Positions 54,503 to 63,981 of a DNA stretch of 64,000 nt are shown here, one piece after another. The DNA comes from Candidatus Streptomyces philanthi. Lineage in GTDB: Bacteria; Actinomycetota; Actinomycetes; Streptomycetales; Streptomycetaceae. The first letter of the stretch is position 1. Each line of letters begins with the position of its first letter. Location: positions 5,501,501-5,565,500 of the forward strand of contig CP073042.1 of assembly GCA_018114805.1 (NCBI GenBank), read 5' to 3'. The position numbers were made by a program, and so were the translations under genes. The notes under the pieces are model-generated. The model was not told where the DNA came from. It did not search any database and worked only from the letters and a program-made list of their open reading frames with translations.

Positions 54503-55430
54503 TTACGACCAGTCCCAGGCGATGCCCAGGATGCCGGGGCGCACACCCTGTTCGGCCAGGTGGACGGAGCGGTGTTGGCCGCTCAGGGTGAGTTCCCGTT
54601 GGCCGCTGCGGGCCGCGCCCGTCGAGCCCTGCGCGAAGCGGTGGCACCGCACCGGCAGGGCGGCCGGGTCGAAGCGGACCTGGAGCACGTACTGGCCGCC
54701 CGCGAACGGGAAGCCCCGCACGTACTCGGTGCTCTGGCCGCCCGTGCCGTCCTCGACGACGTAGCTGAACACGTGCGTGTCGCCGGCGCGCAGTCGGGTG
54801 TCGAAGAGCAACTCGGTGACCAGCAGACCCGTTCCCGAGTGCCAACGGAGCCGGCCGACGCGACAGTTGTCCGTGGCCCGCACCCGTACCTGGCTGGGCT
54901 TGCAGCCGTGGTCGCCCTGGTGGATGGCGAGGTACCGGTCCACGCCGTCCCGGTGCGCCCGGACCACGTGCTGTGAGTCGCGTGCCGCCAGCTCCCGGCG
55001 GGCGCCGATGTGGATGCGCTCCAGGTGGCAGACGGTGTGCAGGCCGCCGTCGAGGGGGGAGCCGAGGTCGGTGATCAGCAGGGCGACGGACTCGGCCTGT
55101 TCGTGCAGCGTGCGGTAGGAGCGGGCGGCGGGGCGTTCGGCCTCGGGGCGCAGCGCCGGTTCGAGGAGCCCGGTCAGGGCGTGGCTGGGGAGGTCCAGGA
55201 CGTCTTCGAGGGCGCGTACGGCGCGCAGGGACTCCGCGCGGCGCGGGCCAGTAGCTGAGGCTGGTTACGCCGACCTTGACGCCGCGCTGTGCCAGCCGCT
55301 GCTGCACGCGGTGCAGCGCCAGCCCGCGCGCGGCGAGCGCGGTGCGCAGGGCGAGGTGGAACGGGCCGGTGCGCAGGGCCTGGGCCAGCTCGGCCTCGGC
55401 CACATCGGACCGTGCGGCGGTCTGTCGCAT
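54503..55430 (-). pseudogene. HTH-type regulator-like protein, frameshifted
   Basis: ATG 55430 begins MRQTAARSDVAEAELAQALR, then ALAARGLALHRVQQRLAQRG and VKVGVTSLSYW, resembling an N-terminal helix-turn-helix. After YW near 55247 the frame changes; ESLRAVRALEDVLDLP and the beta-rich rest continue in another frame (VVRAHRDGVDRYLAIHQGDH, LRWHSGTGLLVTELLFDTRL, VFSYVVEDGTGGQSTEYVRG) to 54503, WDWS. This N-HTH plus beta-domain combination occurs in Streptomyces as a lone regulator. It is divergent from the secreted cysteine protease, with GTTCAC repeats between, which may be its operators. Length 3n+1. The effector half would be lost. Confidence 0.7.
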
Positions 55431-55463
55431 CGCATGCCTCCCCTGAGCCACGTCAGGGCGGAT

Positions 55464-55583
55464 GTTCACACACCGGTGCCCTGCGTGAACATTCACGATC
55501 GGAATCCGCCAATGCTGCACCCTGCGTGCCGTGATCCAGCTAGCGGGGCGCGGGGGCGTTCACATGGCGCGCCGACTGTTCAC
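55464..55583. repeat. GTTCAC repeats in the divergent regulator/protease promoter region
   Basis: GTTCAC occurs at 55464-55469, 55558-55563 and 55578-55583, and its complement GTGAAC at 55485-55490, making an inverted pair 15 bp apart and two direct copies 20 bp apart. They lie between the broken regulator and the protease gene. Confidence 0.5.
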
Positions 55584-55611
55584 GTCGATTATCACCACGC
55601 ATTGAAGCTTT

Positions 55612-55640
55612 TTGACTGTGCTCGGACAACACCTGATGCT
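55612..55640 (+). promoter_or_regulatory. Possible promoter of the cysteine protease operon
   Basis: TTGACT (55612-55617) and GATGCT (55635-55640) are 17 bp apart; the -35 box is good, the -10 poor. It would place the transcription start about 55 bp before the ATG. Confidence 0.35.
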
Positions 55641-55700
55641 CCTCGCGGCGTCCGGACGCGCTCCTCCACCCCACACCCCTCGCTCGCTGGGAGGAACGCC

Positions 55701-56310
55701 ATGCCCCTCACCCTTCGACAGCGCCGCGCGCGCCGTCCCCACCCCAGACGGCTGACCGTCACCGCGCTCGCCGTGTGGCCGTGGCCGTGCCCACGGCGAC
55801 CGCGGCCACCGACGACACGCGGGAGCTCCGCGCGGCGAACCGGCTGAACATCACCATGCAGGCGCAGCAGAAGACCAACTGGTGTTGGTCGGCCGCGGGC
55901 AACACGATCGCCACCTGGATGGGCAAGAACTACAGCCAGAACCAGTTCTGCAACGCCGCCTTCAACCGGCAGTAGGGCCTCGACTGCCCCAACAATCAAG
56001 CTACCCTCGGTAACGTGCAGACTGCGCTGCGTTGGGCGGGCATCAGGCCGGGCTCGTACATCAACGACTGGCTGCAGTACGGCGCGATACAGAACGAGAT
56101 CAACGCGGAGCGCCCCATTGAGACCCGCATCCAGTGGTCGTCGGGCGGAGGCCACATGCACGTCATCTACGGTTACGACAACGCCAACGGCTTCGTCTAC
56201 TGGGCGACCCCTGGCCCTCCAACAACCGCTACAACTGGGCCTCGTACGGCTGGTACGTGGGCAACAACGAGTTCTCCTGGACCCACTCGCTCTACCGGAT
56301 CGGAGCGTGA
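55701..56310 (+). pseudogene. Secreted papain-like (C39-type) cysteine protease, two frameshifts and a TAG
   Basis: ATG 55701 with GGGAGG. A signal peptide region (RRLTVTALA) loses frame near 55767 and resumes VAVAVPTATAATDD, then the active-site motif AQQKTNWCWSAAGNTIATWM (catalytic Cys before Trp-Ser). After FNRQ a TAG at 55973 replaces a Gln codon, then GLDCPNNQATLGNVQTALRW and the His region GGGHMHVIYGYDNANGFVYW. Near 56203 one G is lost and the end is read in the next frame (WPSNNRYNWASYGWYVGNNE, stop 56310). The fold matches papain-like C39-type hydrolases, usually secreted. It is followed after 5 bp by a membrane-anchored partner gene, also broken. Function unknown. Confidence 0.78.
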
Positions 56311-56314
56311 GGTC

Positions 56315-57240
56315 ATGACCGTCGAGCGCACCCCCAGGTCGGTCACGACCAGCCAGCCGTCGCGCGCCCGCGCCACCGTGGGCGCGGCCACCCTCGCGAC
56401 CGCGATCGCCGTGCTGGTCGCCGGCGCCCCGCAGGCCGCGGCCAGCGAGTCCCCGGCGGCGCCCAAGGGCCCCCGCGGCCACCGCCGTCAGCGCCGCCCG
56501 CGCCGCCCGCGCCGCGACCATCGCGCCGAGTACCCTCGACAGTCTCGCCCGGTTCTTCGCCCGGGACGGCGCCGTCGTCAGGGCGAAGGCGCAGGCACGG
56601 ATCGAGGGCGCGACGGTGCCCGTCTACACCCTGGCGCCGGGCTTCGTCGCCGACGCCTCGGGCGCCGCCCGCGCGCCCATCGCCAAGCTGGACTTCCTGG
56701 CCAGCAAGGCGCTGTCGGCGGACGGCCAGGTCGCCTCGGTGTGGACCGCGCACACCGGCGGCTCCTGGAAGGTGGTCAACATCGCCACCGGCGGGGACGA
56801 GACGTACTACGTGGCCAAGGGCGCGAAGAAGCTCGCCGGCGGCACCGTCTTCCGCGAGCCGCAGATCGACGCCTGGTACGTCCAGCGCGGGTCCCGCGTG
56901 CTCCCCCTCGACGCCGACGCCGAGCGGGCCGTCGGCGCGCGGCACCACCGTGGACGCCTACCGCGAGCGCGTGCACAAGGCGTACGCGGACAAGCTCCCC
57001 GGCTCCCAGTACGCCAAGAAGGGCGAGGCCGGCGGCTACGGCCCGCGCTCCGAGGTCGCGCCCCCGTCCCGAGGCGCGGTCCGCCGACGGCGCGCGGGAC
57101 GCCGTCCAGCACGGCGCCACCGCGTCCACGGGAGACGAGGGCCTGCTGACCGCGACGCCCACGCTCACCGCGCTTGCGGCGCTCGTCGCCCTCGGCCTGT
57201 CCGGCGCGGTGGCCCTGCGGCTGCGCCGGCGCCCGCCCGG
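56315..57240 (+). pseudogene. Secreted protein with C-terminal membrane anchor, three frameshifts
   Basis: ATG 56315 lies 5 bp after the protease stop. A signal peptide (ATLATAIAVLVAGAPQAAA) leads, after shifts near 56470, 56938 and 57066, through AARAATIAPSTLDSLARFFA, VPVYTLAPGFVADASGAARA, AKGAKKLAGGTVFREPQIDA and RGTTVDAYRERVHKAYADKL to a C-terminal hydrophobic helix LTALAALVALGLSGAVALRL followed by Arg. The signal plus C-terminal helix and basic end suggest an exported protein held in the membrane. I do not know the family. It was probably the partner of the upstream protease (substrate, anchor or regulator). The native end is unclear; about 57240 is an estimate. Confidence 0.65.
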
Positions 57241-57544
57241 CGCGCGCCACGCCGGGGCGCACGCCGCTCCGACGCGCCGGGGTCCGCCCCTTGCCGTACG
57301 ACGCCTCGTGCGTGGCGCTCGTGCCCGGGTGCCGCCTGTCGTGCCGCACCGGTCCCACGGGACTGGTGCGGCACGGTCGTGCCGGCGGCGGGCCGGGACC
57401 GGCGCCGGGGCGTGCGCCCCGGTAGCACGGGCGGCGCGCGGGGCGCGGGCGGCGGCCGGCGGCCGTCCCGGGCGGCCGGTGTCCGGCCCGAACCGGTGCC
57501 GCACCGCGGCCGGAGTGTCGCTGCCCGCCAGTAGGGTGGTGACC

Positions 57545-59647
57545 ATGGCCGACCCCAGCAGCTACCGACCCAAGCCGGGACAGATCCCCGACTCGCCCGG
57601 GGTCTACAAGTTCCGGGATCAGCACGCGCGCGTGATCTACGTCGGCAAGGCGAAGAGCCTGCGCCCGCGGCTGTCCTCGTACTTCCAGGACCTGGCGAAC
57701 CTCCATCCGCGCACCCGCGCCATGGTCACGACGGCCGCCTCCGTCGAGTGGACCGTGGTCTCCACCGAGGTGGGGGCGCTCCAGTTGGAGTACGCGTGGA
57801 TCAAGGAGTTCGACCCCCGGTTCAACGTCAAGTACCGCGACGACAAGAGCTATCCGTCGCTGGCCGTGACGTTGAACGAGGAGTTCCCCCGGGTGCAGGT
57901 GATGCGCGGCCCCAAGCGCAAGGGCGTGCGCTACTTCGGTCCGTACGGGCACGCGTGGGCGATCCGCGAGACCGTCGACCTGATGCTGCGAGTCTTCCCC
58001 GTGCGGACCTGCTCCGCCGGCGTGTTCAGGCGCTCGGCCCAGATCGGCCGACCCTGCCTGCTGGGGTACATCGGCAAGTGCTCCGCCCCCTGCGTGGGCC
58101 GGGTGAGCGCCGAGGAACACCGGGCGCTGGCCGAGGAGTTCTGCGACTTCATGGCCGGCCGCACCGGCGCCTACATCCGACGCCTCGAGACGCGCATGCG
58201 CGAGGCGTCCGAGGAGATGGAGTACGAGCGGGCGGCCCGGCTGCGGGACGACATCGAGGCGCTCAAGCGCGCCATGGAGAAGAACGCTGTCGTCCTCACC
58301 GACGCCACCGACGCCGACCTGATGGCGGTCGCCGAGGACGAGTTGGAGGCCGCCGTGCAGATCTTCCACGTGCGCGGCGGGCGCGTGCGCGGCCAGCGCG
58401 GCTGGGTCACCGACAAGGTCGAGGCCGTGGACACCGCGGGCCTGGTGGCGCACGCGCTGCAGCAGTTGTACGGCGAGGAGAGCGGCGACGCGGTGCCCAA
58501 GGAGGTGCTGGTCCCGGTGCTGCCCGAGGACACCACCGCGCTCAACCAGTGGCTCACCGACCGTCGCGGCGCCGCCGTCTCCCTGCGCATACCCCAGCGC
58601 GGCGACAAGAAGGACCTGATGGCGACCGTCGTCAGGAACGCCGAGCAGGCCCTGGTGCTGCACAAGACCAAGCGCGCCTCCGACCTGACCACCCGCTCCC
58701 GTGCCCTGGAGGAGATCGCCGAGGCGCTCGGCCTGGACGCCGCGCCGCTGCGGGTCGAGTGCTTCGACATCTCCCACCTGCAGGGCGACGACGTGGTCGC
58801 CTCCATGGTGGTCTTCGAGGACGGCCTGCCGCGCAAGAGCGAGTACCGGCGCTTCCAGATCAAGTACTTCGCCGACCAGGACGACGTCCGCTCGATGCAC
58901 GAGGTGATCAGCCGCCGCTTCCGTCGCTACCTCCAGGAGAAGCAGAAGACCGGCGAGTGGGACCTCGCCGACGCGGGCGACGCTTCCGGCGCGCCGGCCG
59001 ACCCCGACGAGGCGGACCAGGTGAGCGTCGAGGAGCTGACCCCCGCCGGCGCTGCCGCCTCGGGCTCGGTGGCCGACTCCGGTCGCGACGAGGACGGCAG
59101 GCCGCGCCGCTTCGCTTACCCGCCGCAGCTCGTGGTCGTGGACGGCGGCCAGCCGCAGGTCGCCGCCGCCCAGCGGGCCCTGGACGACCTGGGCATCGAC
59201 GACATCGCCGTGTGCGGACTGGCCAAGCGGCTGGAGGAGTTCTGGCTGCCGGGCGAGGACGACCCGGTCGTACTGCCCCGCAGCAGCGAGGGGCTGTACC
59301 TGCTCCAGCGGGTGCGCGACGAGGCGCACCGGTTCGCCATCCGCTACCAGCGCACCAAGCGCGCGGCGAGCTTCAGGGCGGGCCCGCTGGACGCGGTGGC
59401 AGGCTTGGGGGAGACCCGCAAGCGCGCCTTGCTCAAGCACTTCGGATCGGTCAAGCGGCTGCGCGCCGCCACGGTCCACCAGCTCTGCGAGGTGCCCGGC
59501 ATCGGCCGCAAGACCGCCGAGACCGTCGCCGCGGCCCTGGCACAGGCGGCTCCGGCCGCCCCGGCGGTGAACACCGCCACGGGAGAGATCATTGAAGATG
59601 ACGCCGCACCCACGGCGGCGGCATCGGAACGGGGGGACACGGCATGA
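57545..59647 (+). CDS. uvrC: Excinuclease ABC subunit C
   Basis: ATG 57545 (MADPSSYRPKPGQIPDSPGV) gives 700 residues, normal length. The GIY-YIG nuclease domain starts PGVYKFRDQHARVIYVGKAK; a central UVR domain (LEEIAEALGLD-flanked region, EEMEYERAARLRDDIEALKR) contacts UvrB; the RNase-H-like second nuclease part and a C-terminal helix-hairpin-helix domain (EVPGIGRKTAETVAAALAQA) follow. It makes the two incisions flanking a lesion. The stop overlaps the rapZ start (ATGA), so it heads the operon uvrC-rapZ-yvcK-whiA. Intact over 2.1 kb, immediately after a broken gene. Confidence 0.97.
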   Translation: MADPSSYRPKPGQIPDSPGVYKFRDQHARVIYVGKAKSLRPRLSSYFQDLANLHPRTRAMVTTAASVEWTVVSTEVGALQLEYAWIKEFDPRFNVKYRDDKSYPSLAVTLNEEFPRVQVMRGPKRKGVRYFGPYGHAWAIRETVDLMLRVFPVRTCSAGVFRRSAQIGRPCLLGYIGKCSAPCVGRVSAEEHRALAEEFCDFMAGRTGAYIRRLETRMREASEEMEYERAARLRDDIEALKRAMEKNAVVLTDATDADLMAVAEDELEAAVQIFHVRGGRVRGQRGWVTDKVEAVDTAGLVAHALQQLYGEESGDAVPKEVLVPVLPEDTTALNQWLTDRRGAAVSLRIPQRGDKKDLMATVVRNAEQALVLHKTKRASDLTTRSRALEEIAEALGLDAAPLRVECFDISHLQGDDVVASMVVFEDGLPRKSEYRRFQIKYFADQDDVRSMHEVISRRFRRYLQEKQKTGEWDLADAGDASGAPADPDEADQVSVEELTPAGAAASGSVADSGRDEDGRPRRFAYPPQLVVVDGGQPQVAAAQRALDDLGIDDIAVCGLAKRLEEFWLPGEDDPVVLPRSSEGLYLLQRVRDEAHRFAIRYQRTKRAASFRAGPLDAVAGLGETRKRALLKHFGSVKRLRAATVHQLCEVPGIGRKTAETVAAALAQAAPAAPAVNTATGEIIEDDAAPTAAASERGDTA

Positions 59648-60573
59648 ACGCGATCGATGGAGATGAAGTACACGTGAGTACGGGCATCACGGGCGAGGCC
59701 GCCGAACCGGTGGCCATCCCCGAACTGGTGATCATCTCTGGCATGTCGGGCGCCGGCCGCAGCACGGCCGCCAAGTGCCTGGAGGACCTCGGCTGGTTCG
59801 TGGTCGACAACCTGCCGCCCGCCCTGATCCCCACCATGGTGGACCTCGGCGCGCGCTCGCAGGGCAACGTCGCGCGGATCGCCGTCGTCGTCGACGTGCG
59901 AGGCCGCCGCTTCTTCGACAACCTGCGCGAGTCGCTGGCCGACCTGGAGGCCAAGCACGTCAAGCGCCGCGTACTGTTCCTGGAGGCGTCCGACGACGCG
60001 CTGGTGCGCCGCTTCGAGTCGGTCCGCCGGCCGCACCCGCTCCAGGGCGACGGCCGCATCGTCGACGGCATCGCCGCCGAGCGCGACCTGCTGCGCGAGC
60101 TGCGCGGCGACGCCGACCTGGTGATCGACACCTCCAGCCTCAATGTGCACGAGCTGCGGGCCAAGATGGACGCCCAGTTCGCCGGCGACGAGGAACCGGA
60201 GCTGCGGGCCACGGTCATGTCGTTCGGCTACAAGTACGGGCTGCCCGTCGACGCCGACCTGGTGGTGGACTGCCGCTTCCTGCTCAACCCGCACTGGGTC
60301 CCCGAGCTGCGCCCTTTCACCGGCCTCAACGAGGAGGTCTCCGGCTACGTCTTCAACCAGCCGGGCGCCAAGGAGTTCCTGGACCGGTACGCGGAACTGC
60401 TCCAGCTCATCGCGGCCGGATACCGCCGCGAGGGCAAGCGGTACGTGACTATTGCCGTCGGCTGTACCGGCGGCAAGCACCGTAGCGTGGCCATGTCGGA
60501 GAAGCTGGCGACCCGACTGGCCGCCGAGGGAGTGGAGACCGTGATCGTGCACCGGGACATGGGGCGCGAGTGA
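59644..60573 (+). CDS. rapZ: RapZ-like RNase adapter / nucleotide-binding protein
   Basis: The 309-residue protein overlaps uvrC by 4 bp. Walker A GMSGAGRSTAAKCLEDLGWF is near residue 34; the C-terminal RapZ domain has FTGLNEEVSGYVFNQPGAKE and the small-RNA/metabolite motif VAVGCTGGKHRSVAMSEKLA-like AVGCTGGKHRSVAMSEKLAT. In E. coli RapZ senses GlcN6P and controls sRNA decay; in actinobacteria this gene lies next to whiA and yvcK, and its role is unclear. Intact. The overlaps imply tight translational coupling. Confidence 0.94.
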   Translation: MNAIDGDEVHVSTGITGEAAEPVAIPELVIISGMSGAGRSTAAKCLEDLGWFVVDNLPPALIPTMVDLGARSQGNVARIAVVVDVRGRRFFDNLRESLADLEAKHVKRRVLFLEASDDALVRRFESVRRPHPLQGDGRIVDGIAAERDLLRELRGDADLVIDTSSLNVHELRAKMDAQFAGDEEPELRATVMSFGYKYGLPVDADLVVDCRFLLNPHWVPELRPFTGLNEEVSGYVFNQPGAKEFLDRYAELLQLIAAGYRREGKRYVTIAVGCTGGKHRSVAMSEKLATRLAAEGVETVIVHRDMGRE

Positions 60574-61616
60574 CCGTCCGCTCCCGACGGTTCCGGCGCC
60601 TGGTCGGAGCCCGTACCAACCGCGGCGCCCAGCCCAAGGTCGTCGCGCTCGGCGGCGGCCGGGGGCTGTCGGCCTCGCTCGCGGCGCTGCGCCGCATCAC
60701 CGGCGATCTCACCGCCGTCGTCACGGTCGCCGACGACGGCGGCTCCAGCGGCCGGCTCCGCGACGAGCTCGGCGTGCTGCCCCCCGGTGACCTGCGCAAG
60801 GCGCTGGCCGCGCTGTGCGGCGACGACGACTGGGGCCAGACCTGGGCCCGGGTGATCCAGCACCGGTTCGCCAGCGAGGGCGAGCTGCACGGGCACGCGG
60901 TGGGCAACTTGCTCATCGTGGCCCTGTGGGAACAGCTCGGCGACCACGTCAAGGCCCTGGAGTGGGTGGGCCGGCTGCTGGGCGCGCACGGCCGGGTGCT
61001 GCCGATGTCGGCCGTGCCGCTGGAGCTGCAGGCGCTGGTGCGCGGGCACGACCCGCGGCGGCCCGAGGAGATCAGCACCGTCCGCGGGCAGGCGACCGTG
61101 GCCCTCACGCCGGGCGAGGTGCAGTCGGTGCACCTGGTGCCGAACGACCCGCCCGCCGTGCCGGAGGCGGTCAGCGCGGTGCTCGACGCCGACTGGGTCG
61201 TCCTCGGCCCCGGGTCCTGGTTCTCCTCGGTGATACCGCACCTGCTGGTGCCGGAACTGCTGGAGGCGCTGATCGAGACGAAGGCCCGACGGGTCCTCTC
61301 GTTGAACCTCGCGCCACAACCCGGTGAAACCGACGGCTTCTCTCCGCAGCGTCATTTGGAGGTTTTGGCCCGACACGCCCCTAAACTCGGCCTGGACGTG
61401 GTGCTGGCCGACGAGGCCGCCGTGCCCGATCGAGACACCCTCCGAGAGGCCGCGGCGCGGCTCGGCGGCACGGTCGAGCTGGCGCCGGTGGCCGCGCCTG
61501 GAAGCTGTTCCCAGCCCGAGGCCGGGGAGGGCACCGCCAGGCACGACCCCGAGCTGTTGGCCGCCGCGTATGACCGTATTTTGCGGATGCATGGAAGGAT
61601 CGGCCCATGGCGATGA
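60570..61616 (+). CDS. YvcK/CofD-like gluconeogenesis factor
   Basis: GTG 60570 overlaps rapZ by 4 bp; 348 residues. VVALGGGRGLSASLAALRRI and VADDGGSSGRLRDELGVLPP are the nucleotide-sugar-binding motifs of the CofD/YvcK family. Members bind UDP-GlcNAc and link carbon supply to cell-wall growth, acting as regulators rather than classic kinases; the CofD branch makes coenzyme F420, but position beside rapZ and whiA points to the YvcK branch. Intact. Its last 10 bases overlap the whiA start. Confidence 0.93.
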   Translation: MTVRSRRFRRLVGARTNRGAQPKVVALGGGRGLSASLAALRRITGDLTAVVTVADDGGSSGRLRDELGVLPPGDLRKALAALCGDDDWGQTWARVIQHRFASEGELHGHAVGNLLIVALWEQLGDHVKALEWVGRLLGAHGRVLPMSAVPLELQALVRGHDPRRPEEISTVRGQATVALTPGEVQSVHLVPNDPPAVPEAVSAVLDADWVVLGPGSWFSSVIPHLLVPELLEALIETKARRVLSLNLAPQPGETDGFSPQRHLEVLARHAPKLGLDVVLADEAAVPDRDTLREAAARLGGTVELAPVAAPGSCSQPEAGEGTARHDPELLAAAYDRILRMHGRIGPWR

Positions 61617-62605
61617 CCGCTGCGGTGAAGGATGAGATCTCCCGGCTTCCCGTCACCCGGACGTGCTGCCGGAAAGCGGAGGTCTCCTCGATCCTGCGCT
61701 TCGCCGGCGGGCTGCACCTGGTCAGCGGGCGGATCGTGATCGAAGCCGAACTCGATACCGGCATCGCGGCCAGGCGGCTGCGCAAGGACATCCTCGAGAT
61801 CTTCGGGCACGCCTCCGACCTGGTGGTGATGGCGCCGGGCGGGCTGCGCAGAGGCAGCAGGTACGTGGTGCGGGTGGTGGCGGGCGGCGATCAGCTCGCG
61901 CGACAGACCGGGCTGGTCGACGGCCGCGGCCGTCCGATCCGCGGCCTGCCCCCGCAGGTGGTCTCCGGCGCGACCTGTGACGCCGAGGCGGCCTGGCGCG
62001 GCGCGTTCCTGGCCCACGGCTCGCTCACCGAGCCCGGCCGCTCGTCCTCCCTCGAGGTGACGTGCCCCGGGCCGGAGGCCGCCCTCGCGCTGGTCGGCGC
62101 GGCGCGCCGACTCCAGATCGCGAGCAAGGCGCGCGAGGTGCGCGGCGTTGACCGGGTCGTGGTCCGGGACGGGGACGCGATCGGTGCGCTGTTGACGCGG
62201 CTGGGCGCGCACGAGTCGGTGCTGGCCTGGGAGGAGCGCCGGATGCGGCGCGAGGTGCGGGCCACCGCCAACCGGCTGGCCAACTTCGACGACGCCAACC
62301 TGCGCCGCTCCGCCCGCGCGGCCGTGGCCGCGGGCGCCCGGGCGCAGCGCGCCCTGGAGATCCTGGGCGAGGAGGTGCCCGAGCACCTGGCCGCCGCCGG
62401 TCGGCTGCGCATGGAGCACAAGCAGGCGTCCCTCGAGGAGTTGGGCGCCCTCGCCGACCCGCCGTTGACCAAGGACGCGGTGGCCGGTCGGATCAGGCGA
62501 CTGCTGGCCATGGCCGACAAGCGGGCCCAGGATCTGGGCATCCCGGGCACCGAATCCAACCTGGCCGACCTGGGCGAGGAGATGGTGGAAGGCGCCGTCG
62601 GCTGA
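61607..62605 (+). CDS. whiA: Sporulation regulator WhiA
   Basis: The 332-residue protein starts MAMTAAVKDEISRLPVTRTC, the family beginning. An N-terminal LAGLIDADG-like DNA-binding domain covers RKAEVSSILRFAGGLHLVSG to about residue 110 (PGGLRRGSRYVVRVVAGGDQ); a middle domain (ATCDAEAAWRGAFLAHGSLT, LALVGAARRLQ) and a C-terminal helix-turn-helix domain (ASLEELGALADPPLTKDAVA) follow. WhiA works with WhiB to switch on septation genes in Streptomyces sporulation. It is intact even though many other genes are broken, so the developmental programme may be maintained. The gene overlaps yvcK by 10 bp. Confidence 0.96.
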   Translation: MAMTAAVKDEISRLPVTRTCCRKAEVSSILRFAGGLHLVSGRIVIEAELDTGIAARRLRKDILEIFGHASDLVVMAPGGLRRGSRYVVRVVAGGDQLARQTGLVDGRGRPIRGLPPQVVSGATCDAEAAWRGAFLAHGSLTEPGRSSSLEVTCPGPEAALALVGAARRLQIASKAREVRGVDRVVVRDGDAIGALLTRLGAHESVLAWEERRMRREVRATANRLANFDDANLRRSARAAVAAGARAQRALEILGEEVPEHLAAAGRLRMEHKQASLEELGALADPPLTKDAVAGRIRRLLAMADKRAQDLGIPGTESNLADLGEEMVEGAVG

Positions 62606-62929
62606 CCGCCGCCACGCTGGCCGACGTCGCCGAAGCGCGCGGCCCACGCCCGCGCGTGCGCCGGTTCGGCTTGACCGGGGGTGTGCCGCAGGTCGTGGCC
62701 GGGTACCCGAGGGGCCCGGCGGCCCGGCCGCGCCGGGCGCGTGCGAGGGCCCGCTCGGCCGCTTCCCACAAGGGCTGGAACGCCTCGCGGGCCCTTGGTT
62801 TCAGCGCCTGTCCGGGCCCCGGTCAAATGTCACGTACGGGTCGCGTACGCGGTAGGGTCGAGGGCGGTCGGGGACATCCCATACAGCTCGCCGGCGTCCA
62901 GACCGGCACACCAACGAGGAGATCGGTTC
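62606..62929. other. Intergenic region whiA to gap
   Basis: No gene in 324 bp. Possible promoter boxes TGTCAC (62828-62833) and TAGGGT (62853-62858) are spaced 19 bp, slightly long. A GTACG/CGTAC inverted pair (62834-62848) overlaps them. Confidence 0.4.
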
Positions 62930-63934
<1,005 letters not shown>

Positions 63935-63961
63935 GATTCCCCGGCCGCACTGCCCGGCGCG

Positions 63962-63981
63962 CCCCCCGCGATCGCGGGGGG
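63962..63981 (+). terminator. GC-rich palindrome after gap
   Basis: CCCCCCGCG (63962-63970) and CGCGGGGGG (63973-63981) form a perfect 9-bp stem with a 2-nt loop. No T-run; plausible terminator. Confidence 0.6.

Noticed and set aside
8322..55975. Genome-wide TAG recoding to glutamine
   Set aside because: Intact genes here, such as the chorismate mutase, end in TAG, and the affected genes also have frameshifts, so decay is simpler; kept only as a finding to test.
56015..59647. One continuous frame joining the cysteine protease tail, the membrane protein and uvrC as a giant fusion
   Set aside because: The frame is open only because stops are rare; conserved parts between 56470 and 57066 lie in other frames, and uvrC has its own normal start at 57545.
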